A stretch of DNA of 64,000 nucleotides from CAVVYW01 sp963752605 (GTDB lineage Bacteria > Actinomycetota > Thermoleophilia > Solirubrobacterales > 70-9), in assembly GCA_963752605.1 (NCBI GenBank), contig CAVVYW010000006.1:806001-870000 (forward strand), read 5' to 3'. Positions 20,119 to 29,599 of this stretch are shown here, in pieces; the stretch's first letter is position 1; every line of letters begins with the position of its first letter. The position numbers and the translations under genes are program-made. The notes beneath the pieces are model-generated. The model was given only the letters and a program-made list of their open reading frames with translations. It did no database searches and was not told the origin of the DNA.

Positions 20119-20944
20119 TTGAAGCCGCGGATGCACCGGCGCGGTCCATACGCGGTAGGCGCCGATGGTCCAGCGCGGTCGCAGGAGGCGCAGCGCCTGC
20201 GCGGCATGTTGCCGAGCCTCTTGCCCACGTCCGCGCAGTGCATCGATCGACGCCATCCGCAGGAAAGCGCCGACCTGCGTCGGGCTCGGGCCGGCGGCGG
20301 CCGACTGTCGCATGCGCTCGTAGGCCGCGTCCTCGCGCCCGAGGTAGTACTCGGCATCGCCAGCGTAGAGGTGGCTGTAGCCAACCAGCGCCGCCTCGAA
20401 TGGGCTCAACCGCAGAGCAGCATCGGTGTGAACCGCGACCTCCTCGAGTCGTCCGAGTCGCAGCTTCATCACCCCGATGCGTGCATGGCTCCAGGCGTCG
20501 CTCGGATTGGCGGCCACGACCTTTTGATACACGCGTAGCGCACCTTCGAAGTCGCCGCGTTCGCGCAGTACATGACCATGAGGCATTGCGCCGGCAGGTA
20601 GTCCGGGTCCGCCGCCAGCGCCCGTGCGATCGTCTTTTCGGCAAGTGCGATCCCTTGCACGCCGATGTTCCACCCTGCTTCGAACTCGCTCAGTTGCGAC
20701 TGCGCCAGTCCGGTCAGGGCGCTGGCCGAGTCGGGCTCGATGGCCAGCGCTCTCTCGAAATGCTCGCGGGCGCGCAGCAGGTCGGCGAGGCTGACGACAT
20801 GGCGCAGAAGGTGCTGCCCTTGCAGGGTCGCGTCGATCGCGTCTAGCCGCTTGCCGTTGTGCGCTGCAGCCTGGACTGCCGCTGCCGTCGTCATTCGTAC
20901 GTCGAGCACGCGGGCGATGCGCGTGCCAATGTCGCGCTTCCACG
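20065..20944 (-). pseudogene. TPR-domain C-terminal part of a CadC/cyclase-type regulator, N-terminally truncated
   Basis: The translation starts inside a conserved region (WKRDIGTRIARVLDV) that in full-length relatives follows a winged-helix or cyclase domain and a TolB-like fold. It continues through TPR units (HFERALAIEPDSASALTG, KTIARALAADPDYLPAQCL, VYQKVVAANPSDAWSHARI) to GRERFFEGLRKAGLPE. No start or sensor/DNA-binding domain is present. Upstream the sequence passes directly into a degenerate copy of the MarR tail. One frame break lies near 20565. This looks like a deletion product of an ancestral tandem duplication. Confidence 0.75.
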
Positions 20945-20947
20945 CTC

Positions 20948-21081
20948 GCGAAGAGCAAGAGCAGGAGCGCGAAGACACGGCGCAGCAGGAAAGGCTAGAT
21001 TGCGCGGCGCGCAACCGCCCGGCTCGGCCATTCGGGCAACCCCGCCTTCCTCAACCTCTCGGCGAATCGTTCCCTGCCGGT
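20948..21081. repeat. Copy B of the diverged duplication (remnant tails)
   Basis: On the plus strand 20948-20998 reads AKSKSRSAKTRRSRKG and a stop, a near copy of the MarR C-terminus. On the minus strand 21081 down to 20995 reads GRERFAERLRKAGLPE and a short extension, a copy of the TPR gene's C-terminus. Neither is attached to a gene body. Differences from copy A show that the duplication is old, so it is not a simple assembly repeat. Confidence 0.75.
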
Positions 21082-21091
21082 CACGCTGTCC

Positions 21092-21988
21092 CTACGTCAG
21101 CGGACGGGCAGCGTCGGCAGACGCGGCGCCCGGCACGCGCGCGCGCCGCAGATTCAGCAAGTTGCCCGCAAGGATCAGCACCGTGCCGAGCACCGTGACG
21201 AGGTCCAGGCGCTCGGCATAGATCATCCACCCAGCGGCGGCCGTCAGCGGCACGCGCAGGAAGTCCATCGGCACGACCACCGTGGCATCGGCGTGCAGCA
21301 TGGCGCGCGCCATGCAGTAGTGAGAGAACGTGCCGCAGAAAGCGATGACGACCACCCAGCCCCACACGCCCGCGGACGGCCAGCGCCACACCACGATCGC
21401 AGGCACCAGGCCGAGCAGCGACTGCACGATCAGCATCCAGAAGATGATGACGACGGCGCTGTCGCTGCGCGTGAGCGACTTGGTCAGCGTCACCGACACT
21501 GCGAAGCCCAGCGCCGCGGCCAGCGCGACGGCCTGCCCCGCGCCGAGCCCCGCGCCACCCGGCCGCACGATCAGGGTCACGCCGACGAGTCCGAGCGCGA
21601 CGGCCAGCACCTTCCAGACGTTGACGCGCTCGCCGAGAAAGGCGCATGCGAGCAGCACGGTCCAGATCGGCATCGTGAACTCGATGGCCACGACCTGCGC
21701 CAGCGGGATCATCGTGAGCGCGGCGAACCAGCCGTATTGCGCCGCGTAGTGCACGACGTTGCGCGCCAGGTGGTCGCGCGGCCTGCTGGACTTCATCGCC
21801 GCGAAGCCTCCGCTGGCGCGGATCAGCGGGTACAGCAGGAACAGGCCAATGATCGAGCGCATCTCCATGATCTGGAAGACCGCAAGCTCGCGCGTCGCCT
21901 CGCGGCCGGCGACGGCGATGACGACCATCAGCGAGAGCCAACCGGCCATCCACGACGCGGCTCTGGCGGTGGAATGGGGTTGATGCAT
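21092..21988 (-). CDS. EamA/DMT-superfamily transporter
   Basis: A 298-residue protein with ten predicted helices in two EamA halves. The first half contains RSIIGLFLLYPLIR and AIEFTMPIWTVLLACAFLGERV, the usual end-of-repeat glutamate motif. The second contains MARAMLHADATVVVPMDFLR and AERLDLVTVLGTVLILAGNLL. Family length is normal. Substrates of DMT exporters are small metabolites or amino acids, unresolved here. Confidence 0.92.
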   Translation of the reverse strand: MHQPHSTARAASWMAGWLSLMVVIAVAGREATRELAVFQIMEMRSIIGLFLLYPLIRASGGFAAMKSSRPRDHLARNVVHYAAQYGWFAALTMIPLAQVVAIEFTMPIWTVLLACAFLGERVNVWKVLAVALGLVGVTLIVRPGGAGLGAGQAVALAAALGFAVSVTLTKSLTRSDSAVVIIFWMLIVQSLLGLVPAIVVWRWPSAGVWGWVVVIAFCGTFSHYCMARAMLHADATVVVPMDFLRVPLTAAAGWMIYAERLDLVTVLGTVLILAGNLLNLRRARVPGAASADAARPLT

Positions 21989-22089
21989 GGGTCAAGGGTA
22001 CCCGCTGCTGGCCGCCTGAGGTGTGGCTGCGCTGTGCGCGCACCAACTCGATCGCCATCGGTCTCGCAAGAGGCCGGTCTTGTTTGTCT

Positions 22090-23790
22090 TCAGGCTTTCC
22101 AATCCACCGAGTGCTCTTCGAGGTAGGCGTCGACGGCGGCGCCGACGGTGGGATGGAAGCTCGCGGCACCGAAGTGCTCGAACAGTTCGAAGCGCTTCAG
22201 CTTGTCCTTGACCGGATCTTTCATTTCGGCGAAGTGCAGCTCGATACGCGATGCGCGCAGGGTCTGCTCGAGCTCGGCGAGCATGTCCGCCGAAGTGACG
22301 TCGATGCTGGTGACCGGCTCGGCCGCCACGATGATCCGCCGCACCGGCGTCGGCGATTGCGCCACGGCTTCCAGCACGCGCTGGTGAAACAGCTCGGCAT
22401 TGGCGAAGAACAGCGGTGCGTCCCAACGGAACAGCACCAGGCCGGGTATGAGCCGCGCATCGGGATAGCGTTTGATATCGTGGTAGCCGCGGATGCCGTC
22501 GGCTCGGCCCAGCACGGCGTAATGAGGCCGCCAGCCGTCCCACAGAAATTCGATGACCGCGATGACGATCGCCAGGCCGATGCCGGGGATCACTCCCAGC
22601 GTGGCAACGCCGAGGAAGCAGACGACGGACAGCCAGAACTCCCAGCGCTGGATGCGGAAGATGCGGCGCAGGTCGGCGAATTCGAACAAGCCGATGGCCG
22701 CAGCGATCACGACCGCTGCGAGCGCACTGGTGGGCAGGTTCTCCAGCAGCTCAGGTGCCAGCAGCAGCAGCAGGGCGACGCTCACGGCGCCGACCACGCC
22801 AGTAAGCTGGGTCTTCGCGCCCGAGGCTTCGGCGACCGGGGTGCGCGAGGAACTGCTGCTGACTGGAAACCCCTGGAACAGTCCTGCGGCCAGGTTGGCG
22901 GCTCCCAGACCGACCATCTCCTGGTTCGGATCGACGGGGGAACGCGTCCTGGCCGCATACGTGCGCGACAGGACGCTGGTGTCGGCGAACGCCACCATGG
23001 CGACGGCGCAGCCGCCGATCACCACGTCCGGGAGGTCGGCGAGATTGATCTGCGGCAGCGCGAACGACGGCAGACCTTGCGGCAGCGGACCGAGCACCTT
23101 CACCCCGGCGCCCTGATCGAGGCCGAACGCACCGACCGCGACAGTAGCGCCCACCACTGCGATCAGGATGCCCGGGATTCGCTCGAAGCGCTTGAGCACC
23201 AGGATTGCCGTCAGCGTGCCGGCACCGACCGCGAAAGCGGTCCAGTTGGCCTGGCCGCCCAGCACCGATTTGGCGATCTGCGCGAGGTCGCGCAGCGGCC
23301 CGACGGCGTCGATCGAAAAGCCGAACAGCTTGGGCAGCTGGCTGATCAGCACCGTGAACGCGATGCCGTTCATGTAGCCGTAGCGGATCGGCTTGGACAA
23401 CAGCTCGGTGATGAACCCCAGGCGCATCACTCCGACCAGGATGCATACCAGCCCTGACACCACCGCCATCATGCTCGCCAGCGCCACGGCCCGCATCGGA
23501 TCGCCACCCGAGAGCGGCAGCACGATCGCGAGAATCACCGGGGCGAGAGCGGAGTCCGGCCCCAGCACAAGAATGCGGCTGGGACCGAACAGCGCGTAAG
23601 CGAGCAGCGGGACGATCGTGGCGTACAGACCGTAGATTCCCGGGACGCCCGAAGCCACTGCGTACGCGATTCCGACCGGCACCAGCATCGTGGTCAGCAC
23701 CAGGCCGGCCGTCAGATCGTGCGGCAGCCAGCGGGCTTCGTACCGACCGAGGACTTGCAGTCCGGGCAGCCAACGCTTCCAGCCGTTCAT
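22090..23790 (-). CDS. SulP family anion transporter with STAS domain
   Basis: A 566-residue protein. The SulP core carries the signature region VPVGIAYAVASGVPGIYGLY and the phosphorylated-loop-like GLFQGFPVSSSSSRTPVAEA, with 12-14 hydrophobic segments. A C-terminal cytoplasmic STAS domain (about residues 440-550) contains GLVLFRWDAPLFFANAELF and VTSIDVTSADML. SulP carriers move sulfate, bicarbonate or dicarboxylates, and the substrate cannot be assigned. Its ATG overlaps the stop of a small GNAT remnant just upstream. Confidence 0.93.
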   Translation of the reverse strand: MNGWKRWLPGLQVLGRYEARWLPHDLTAGLVLTTMLVPVGIAYAVASGVPGIYGLYATIVPLLAYALFGPSRILVLGPDSALAPVILAIVLPLSGGDPMRAVALASMMAVVSGLVCILVGVMRLGFITELLSKPIRYGYMNGIAFTVLISQLPKLFGFSIDAVGPLRDLAQIAKSVLGGQANWTAFAVGAGTLTAILVLKRFERIPGILIAVVGATVAVGAFGLDQGAGVKVLGPLPQGLPSFALPQINLADLPDVVIGGCAVAMVAFADTSVLSRTYAARTRSPVDPNQEMVGLGAANLAAGLFQGFPVSSSSSRTPVAEASGAKTQLTGVVGAVSVALLLLLAPELLENLPTSALAAVVIAAAIGLFEFADLRRIFRIQRWEFWLSVVCFLGVATLGVIPGIGLAIVIAVIEFLWDGWRPHYAVLGRADGIRGYHDIKRYPDARLIPGLVLFRWDAPLFFANAELFHQRVLEAVAQSPTPVRRIIVAAEPVTSIDVTSADMLAELEQTLRASRIELHFAEMKDPVKDKLKRFELFEHFGAASFHPTVGAAVDAYLEEHSVDWKA

Positions 23791-23894
23791 GCCTTGTCCT
23801 CACGACCGCGCATCGTGGTCTCGATGACGCGCATGACAAACGGCGCGTCACCTTCCGACGCGTCGCGCAGATCGACGTTCGTGTTACTCGTCAT
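23787..23894 (-). pseudogene. Tiny ORF, likely N-terminal remnant of a GNAT acetyltransferase
   Basis: A 35-codon frame reads VDLRDASEGDAPFVMRVIET, which resembles the beta1-alpha1 opening of GNAT acetyltransferases (xLRxAxxxDAxFL). It then ends in a TGA that overlaps the SulP ATG (ATGA). The acetyl-CoA-binding core is missing. The ORF could now act as a translationally coupled leader for the transporter. Its small size makes the call tentative. Confidence 0.45.
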
Positions 23895-23950
23895 CGAGGG
23901 CCAGCCTCCGCGGGCATACTTGGTCTCGCACGTATGCGCCAGGCAGCGAC

Positions 23951-24367
23951 GTGCAAGACATCCCGATGACCAGGAGCAGCGCCACTCTCGCCGTTCTGAT
24001 CACGATGCCGCACAGCCACTTTAGCGAGAAGGCGCGGTGGGCGCTCGACCGGCTGTCGCTGCCGTATCGCGAAGAGCCGCACGCACCGATCGAGCGTGTG
24101 CACGGCGTCTTCAAAGACGTCGACGAACGACTGAACGACGGGCGCCGGTTTCTGGTCGGCGAACGCTTCACCGCTGCAGACCTGACATTTGCAGCGCTCG
24201 CAGCACCTGTGCTGTTTCCCGCAGGCTACCGTGCCGCCTACCCCGCGCTCGACGACGTGCCCGCCGCGATGCGCGCAGAGGTGCTGCGCCTGCGAGATAC
24301 GGACGCCGGACGATTCGCGCTGCGCTTGTTCCTGCAAGAGCGCGACCGCTCATCGGCGGTTGCCTAG
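23951..24367 (+). CDS. Glutathione S-transferase-like protein with internal deletion
   Basis: A 138-residue continuous frame. The start is the GST thioredoxin-fold opening (LITMPHSHFSEKARWALDRL, LPYREEPHAP). It then jumps straight to the C-terminal helical domain: KDVDERLNDGRRFLVGERF, TAADLTFAALAAPVLFP with the conserved N-capping and Asp motif, and a tail. About 90-100 residues, including the cis-Pro strand and the Glu-Ser glutathione-binding turn, are absent, and the frame is kept. It is probably non-catalytic as a GST, unless it is an assembly deletion. ATG at 23966 is an alternative start. Confidence 0.7.
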   Translation: MQDIPMTRSSATLAVLITMPHSHFSEKARWALDRLSLPYREEPHAPIERVHGVFKDVDERLNDGRRFLVGERFTAADLTFAALAAPVLFPAGYRAAYPALDDVPAAMRAEVLRLRDTDAGRFALRLFLQERDRSSAVA

Positions 24368-24441
24368 GGCTGGTGCTCGCCTTGGCGATGCGGCAGAGTC
24401 GGGGCGGGGAACACCTACATGCGAGTGCACACAGGAGAGTC

Positions 24442-26118
24442 ATGGCACGCAGGCCACGCCGCCTCTCCATGAGCGGGCTGCGACGGCAGGCGTTGTCGCT
24501 CGTGGTCCTCGGCATCGCGCTCGGCGCGGGCCTGCCGATGCCGAGCGCGGCTCAGCCGCTCACGACAGATCCTCCTTCATTCCAAGAACTCGAAGCCGCG
24601 CAAGCGCGCATCGGAGAGGTCCGGGTCCGCACGGCCGACGTCTTCGACACCGAGGACCCGAAGGAAGACCGCAGGTTCTACCGATGGGCTAACGCGCTGC
24701 ACATACAAACGCGCGCAAGCGTCATCGAGAACGCCCTCCTGTTCAAACGCGGAGACCCGGTCTCGGTGGCGGTGATCGAAGAGACCGAACGCCTGCTGCG
24801 CGACGCCCGCTATATCTACGACGTGCAGATTCGCCCGGTGGCTTACCAAGACGGCGTCGTCGACATCGACGTGGTGACGCGGGACAGCTGGACGCTCATC
24901 CCGGGCGTCAGCGCCGCCCGGGCCGGCGGGGAAACTACGGGCGGCATCCGGCTGCGCGAATACAACCTGCTCGGGACTGGAACGACGCTGGGCATCGGCC
25001 ATTCCTCCGGCGTCGATCGCGACAGCAACGAGCTGCTTTTCTCGAATGACCGCGCATTCGGCACCTGGACCGCGGTGAACCTGAGGTGGGCCGTCAACAG
25101 CGACGGTGAACGCTACGCGGCTTCGGTCGTCCGCCCCTTCCATTCGCTGGATGCCCGCTGGGCCGCGGGCGCCACGGCGGTGAAGGACAACCGCATCGAT
25201 CCTGTGTACAACGCAGGCAACGTGGTCAGCGAGTACCGGCATCGGCAGGAAAAGGCCGAGGTCTTCGCCGGGTGGTCGCGGGGTCGCGTGGACGGCTGGG
25301 TGCAGCGCTACTCGATCGGCGTGAGCCTGCTCGACGATGCGTTTGCGCCCGAGCCGGGGCGAACCACACCCGCCGCGTTGAATGCGGACGAGAGGCTGGT
25401 CGGCCCGTTTCTTCGCTACGAGCTGATCGAAGACCGCTACGCGAAGGTCATCAACCGCGACATGATCGGAATACCCGAGTTCATTGCCCTCGGCTGGGCC
25501 TCGACAGTGCAGCTCGGATGGGCCAGCACCGGTTTGGGATCGAGCCACGACGCACTGCTGTACACGGCCACCGTCGGCCGTGGATTCGAGCCGTCGCCCG
25601 ACCACACTCTGCTTGCATCGGCCTCCCTCACGGGCCAGTACACCGAGGGCCGCGTCCGCAAGCAGCTCTTCGGCGTGGAGGGCAAGTACTACCTGCCACA
25701 AGGCGGGCCATGGCTGTTCTATGCCGCCGCCTCGGGTGACATGCTCACCAATCCCGATGTTCTCGACATGTTGCTGCTGGGCGGCGACAACGGCCTGCGC
25801 GGCTATCCCCTGCGCTACCAGGCCGGAGACAAGCGCGTGCTGTTGACGCTCGAGGAGCGCCTCTACAGCGACCTGTTCATCTGGCGCCTGTTCCGCGTGG
25901 GCGCAGCCGCGTTCGTCGACGTAGGCCGCGCCTGGGGTGGCCCCCACGTGAACACCGCCAATCCGGGCTGGCTTGCGGATGCCGGCGTTGGCCTGCGCAT
26001 CTCCAGCGTGCGCACGTCGGCGAAGGACGTGCTGCATATCGACGTCGCCTTCCCGTTCAATGCCACCCCCGACATCAAGAAGGTGCAGGTGGTGGTCAAG
26101 GGCAAGGCGAGTTTCTGA
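24442..26118 (+). CDS. Omp85/BamA-TamA superfamily outer-membrane protein
   Basis: 558 residues. The signal peptide is about residues 10-37 (LSLVVLGIALGAGLPMPSAAQ). A POTRA-like domain follows (VIENALLFKRGDPVSVAVIE, ERLLRDARYIYDVQIRP, DGVVDIDVVTRDSWTLIPGV). A 16-strand-type barrel comes next, containing the L6-loop-like motif LLLGGDNGLRGYPLRYQAGD (RGY in place of VRGF) and an aromatic C terminus (KGKASF). The number of POTRA domains is one or two, fewer than BamA's five, so it is not the essential BamA. It may insert or secrete specific outer-membrane partners. The ATG at 24442 has AGGAGA before it. Confidence 0.85.
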   Translation: MARRPRRLSMSGLRRQALSLVVLGIALGAGLPMPSAAQPLTTDPPSFQELEAAQARIGEVRVRTADVFDTEDPKEDRRFYRWANALHIQTRASVIENALLFKRGDPVSVAVIEETERLLRDARYIYDVQIRPVAYQDGVVDIDVVTRDSWTLIPGVSAARAGGETTGGIRLREYNLLGTGTTLGIGHSSGVDRDSNELLFSNDRAFGTWTAVNLRWAVNSDGERYAASVVRPFHSLDARWAAGATAVKDNRIDPVYNAGNVVSEYRHRQEKAEVFAGWSRGRVDGWVQRYSIGVSLLDDAFAPEPGRTTPAALNADERLVGPFLRYELIEDRYAKVINRDMIGIPEFIALGWASTVQLGWASTGLGSSHDALLYTATVGRGFEPSPDHTLLASASLTGQYTEGRVRKQLFGVEGKYYLPQGGPWLFYAAASGDMLTNPDVLDMLLLGGDNGLRGYPLRYQAGDKRVLLTLEERLYSDLFIWRLFRVGAAAFVDVGRAWGGPHVNTANPGWLADAGVGLRISSVRTSAKDVLHIDVAFPFNATPDIKKVQVVVKGKASF

Positions 26119-26158
26119 AGCGCGGCCCGCCTTGGTCTTGCGATCGACCTGCACCAGG

Positions 26159-27040
26159 CTAGAAGCCGAAGCTGAGCGCGAGCCGAAGATAACCCGCCGA
26201 GCCGGCGTCGCGATCGACCGGCGCACCGGTATCGTCCTCGAACTTGTAGTGGCGCGCGAATTCGACACCGGCCTGGACCGACACCTTCAGGCGCGGCCAC
26301 GGCGACCAGTCGGCGGTGACGCCGCCGCGCCAGGCGCGAGCCACGTAGTCGAACTCGGCGCCGCCGCGCTCGTCGCTGACCACGTGCCACCGGCCGCCGA
26401 TGGGGAAGACGGCGGCTCCGAGCGCGAGGTTGCCGCGTGCGTTCCATTGCACCCTCGACTCCGGCAGGCCGAGCGCTGCCGACAAGCGTTCGCCGCGCCA
26501 TAGCAGCGCGGCGGCCGGATACAGCCGCGGTGCGCCAAACGCGGCGTCTCGCACCAGCGCAACGTGCCAGCCGAGCGCGGCGTCGGTCCAGCGCTCGACT
26601 TGCCAGCGCCCGTACAAGTCGAAGTCGTCGCCGCTGCCGCGCTTGAGCAAGTCCTTGAACACGTTCGACGACGCGGCGATCACCGGCGTCAGCACGATGC
26701 GCCAGCGGTCGTCGTGGCCACGCCACTGCAGCGGCACGTGGAGGTGGTGCAGGTCGCGGGCGCGCGTCGGCACACCGTCGAACTCGTAGCGCGTGTAGGC
26801 GTAGTCGGCGGCCATGCGGAAGGCGAAGCGATCGAAGGCGAATTCCGGCGACCACAGGCCCAAGCCGACCTCGCGTTCGCGGATGCGGGCGTCGCCGAAC
26901 GCGGCCTCACGCACGTCGACCTCGTGTGCGGCCACGCCGCCTCGGGGGTCGGCTTGCGCGATCGCGGGCGGCGCCAGCGCGCAGCCCAGAATCGCCGCGC
27001 CAGCCGCCCTGCGATGCGACCGTGGTACTGCGAGGCGCAT
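26159..27040 (-). CDS. Outer-membrane beta-barrel protein, unknown function
   Basis: 293 residues starting with a signal peptide (RRAAGAAILGCALAPPAIAQ). The remainder alternates amphipathic strands with Trp/Tyr/Phe-rich turns (LQWRGHDDRWRIVLTPVI, RGGVTADWSPWPRLKVSVQ) and ends in an aromatic C-terminal strand, LRLALSFGF, the signal for outer-membrane insertion. No named domain was recognised with certainty. The start was set at the ATG before the signal peptide. It is convergent with the Omp85-like gene (40 bases apart), which could be its assembly factor, though that is inference. Confidence 0.7.
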   Translation of the reverse strand: MRLAVPRSHRRAAGAAILGCALAPPAIAQADPRGGVAAHEVDVREAAFGDARIREREVGLGLWSPEFAFDRFAFRMAADYAYTRYEFDGVPTRARDLHHLHVPLQWRGHDDRWRIVLTPVIAASSNVFKDLLKRGSGDDFDLYGRWQVERWTDAALGWHVALVRDAAFGAPRLYPAAALLWRGERLSAALGLPESRVQWNARGNLALGAAVFPIGGRWHVVSDERGGAEFDYVARAWRGGVTADWSPWPRLKVSVQAGVEFARHYKFEDDTGAPVDRDAGSAGYLRLALSFGF

Positions 27041-27181
27041 GAGCCGGGGTTGCGAGCGGATTTCCGATCTTCTCGCGTCCTCGTGATGACTGCTCTGCGG
27101 CTGGGAATTTCCGCAAGTCGATGTCGGCCATGGGTGGGCCGTGAGCCAGACGCGCGCAAAGCGGCTCAGCAACGTGGCGAG

Positions 27182-28356
27182 CTACAAGAGGCCCTGACGC
27201 CACAGCTCGATCAGCACGAAACGCGCGAAGATCAGATGGCCGAGCGTCGTCGGGTGCACGCTGTCGGCGAACAGATAGCGGATCGGCGCATCGTTTTGCA
27301 CGAGCGTGCGCAGCGAGCAGAACAGGCTCGAGCCGTCGCTCACCTGCCCCTTCGGTGATCGCGGAGATCTTCGCCGCATCGCACGCCGGGACGTTGAGCT
27401 CGGTGATGAAGTATTTGACCGGGTGCTCGCTCACGTCCTTGCTGTGCGCATGCGCGTCGATCAGCTTCGCCCGTGTGCCGTTGAGCGCGGCGGCGAGCGT
27501 GCCGTTGAACGTCTGCGTCATGTCCGTCATCAGGTCCCGCGTCGATTGCTCCGCGGCGCGGCCGAGAATCGAGTCGGCAATGTCGGGCAGGGTCATCACC
27601 GCAACACGCGTCGCGCCGTTGTCGAGAATGCGACGCACCTGTCCGGCCAAGTCGAGTGCGGCCTGCTGCACCGCGTCCAGCGCCTGCGGGACCGTCACGC
27701 TGTCCTTTCCCCAGCTCTTGAAGCTGGAAGATCACATCGTTTCCGCCGGCAAACACGAACACGAGCTGATTGCGCGTGAAGCGACCGCCGTTCGCGGGGA
27801 AGTCGAGGTAGTCGTGATCTGCTGCGTGACCGGGATCGTCAGCGCCTGCGTGCACGCGCCGGTCGCATGCGGAAAACAATTGATGCCCTGCTGCTGCGAC
27901 ACGCGCGAGCCGCCCATCGCGAAGCCGGTGCCGCCGAGCACCTGTTGACTCGCCCGGGCCGAAGCCCTGGCGAAACGGCGTGACGCGCGTGCCGAACAAC
28001 AGGCCGATCGTCTCGGGCCACACCGGGCCCGGGTTGGTCGTGAACTTGCCGCCACCCACCGCGGCGATGCCGCCGACGCGATAAGTGCCGACATCGCTCA
28101 GGCTGTCGCCGAAGACGACGACCTGGCGGATGCGGTTCGAGCGCGAACGCGCAGCTGACCGCCATGCGCCTCCTCGCGGCCGCCTGCCGCCAGCTGCGCA
28201 GCCGCTTGCGTCTCCTCGTTGTCGGCTTGCGCGACAGGCGGTGTCGATTCGGCCGGCTTTTCGCTGCCGCCTCCGCACGATGCGCCGAGCAGTGCGGCAG
28301 CCAACAGTGCCGCGACGAGGCGGCGCGAGCTCCATCCTTCGAGCACGGTATTTCAT
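27182..28356 (-). pseudogene. SGNH/GDSL-family lipoprotein hydrolase, frame broken
   Basis: Joined frames give an exported lipoprotein with a lipobox-type signal (RRLVAALLAAALLGASCGGG) and the SGNH block I VVVFGDSLSDVGTYRVG. Block III is VFVFAGGNDVIFQL, and the C-terminal block is LFADSVHPTTLGHLIFARF with the catalytic Asp-x-x-His as DSVHP. This is the arrangement of GDSL lipases/esterases. Frame breaks lie near 28335, 27960, 27720 and 27345. All catalytic blocks are intact, so indels are likely. Start ATG 28356 follows GGAGGA. Substrate unknown. Confidence 0.75.
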
Positions 28357-28501
28357 GTGTGTGTCCTCCATGAGTCGAGCGGGCAAGTATGGGCGCGGAG
28401 GCCGCGGCGCGCACTCGGGGTTCGCTCGGGGTCGCCGAGCATGGACGCGCATGCATGGCGCGGCGTAGAGTCCGATGAGGCCACTGCAGGAGAGATCGAC
28501 G

Positions 28502-29448
28502 ATGAGACCCTATCGTTCGCAGCACTCGGCCTCTTGCTCGCCACGGCCGGCGCCTTCGCGCAGCCCTGCCCCGACAAGAACGTCATGTACTGGCAGGCGT
28601 TCCCGCCGGGCGGCGAGTCCGACATCTCGGCACGCCATCAGCAGGTGGTGCTGAAGAAGAAATGCGCCGCGATCGACACCATCGTGCAATACAAGGCCGG
28701 CGCCGGCGGCAGCGTGATGTGGTCGCAGATGAACACGCTGCCGGGTGACGGCGTCAACATCGTCGGCATCAATCTGCCGCACATCGTGTTCCAGCCGCTC
28801 GAAGGACAGGTGCAGTACAAGACCGAGGACATCACGCCGGTGTTCTGGTTTCACTACACACCCGACGCGCTCGTCGTGCGCGAGGCGAGCCCCATCAGGA
28901 CGTTCCAGGATTTCATCCGCACGGCGAAGGAGTCCGCCGGCAAGCTCAACCTCGGGGGCTCGGGGCTCAACTCGGCGAACCATGCGGCGCACGAGCGGCT
29001 CAACGGCTCGTTCAACGTGAAGACGACGTACGTGCCGTACAAGGGCACCGGCGACATGGTGAACGCGCTGCTCGGCGGCCACATCGACGGCGCGATGTCC
29101 TACACCGCGTTCGCGGTCAACAACAAGAGCACGGTGCGCGCGCTTGCGGTCGCGATGGAGCAGCGCCATCCGCTGATGCCCGACGTGCCGACCTTCCGCG
29201 AGCTCGGCGTCGACTGGATCGACGGCGCCTATCGCGGCATCGGCATGCCGAAGTCGGCGCCGCCCGAAGCGCGCAAGCGCATGTCGGACCTGTGGGCGTC
29301 GCTGAACGCAGACCCGGAGATGAAGGAGCTGGCCGCGAAGAGCGGCTTCGAGCTCGTGAACGTCGGCGTCGATCAGATGGAGCCGTTCATGAAAGAGCGC
29401 GTGCGCATCTACACCGATGTCGCGCGCCGCATGGGGCTCGTGAAGTAG
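28502..29448 (+). CDS. Bug/TctC-type tricarboxylate transporter substrate-binding protein (frame break at the N terminus)
   Basis: A periplasmic receptor of about 315 residues, a family hugely expanded in Burkholderiales. The signal peptide is FAALGLLLATAGAFAQ. It then has PGGESDISARHQQ near the start of the mature protein, IVQYKAGAGGSVMWSQM, INLPHIVFQPLEGQ, TYVPYKGTGDMVNALLGGHI and VPTFRELGVDWIDGAYRGI, all Bug hallmarks. The ATG at 28502 (AGGAGAGATCGACG before it) is one base out of frame with the signal peptide, so a one-base loss near 28510 is inferred. Ligand (often a carboxylate) unknown. No TctAB permease is nearby. Confidence 0.87.
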
Positions 29449-29599
29449 CGTTCGTCGGCGCGCCACGTGGCGCTCCGGCGACCTGTTGCGGCGCGTGCGT
29501 AAACGCACTGCCGCGATCGCGCTCGATTCCTAAGCTTGCGTTCCAGGTCGGGCAAGGGGCCCGGCCGCAGCAAGCTCAATCATTCCAGGACTTGAACGC

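Noticed and set aside
28120..28160. tRNA T-loop-like GGTTCGAGC
   Set aside because: No acceptor stem or anticodon arm around it, and it lies inside the SGNH gene.
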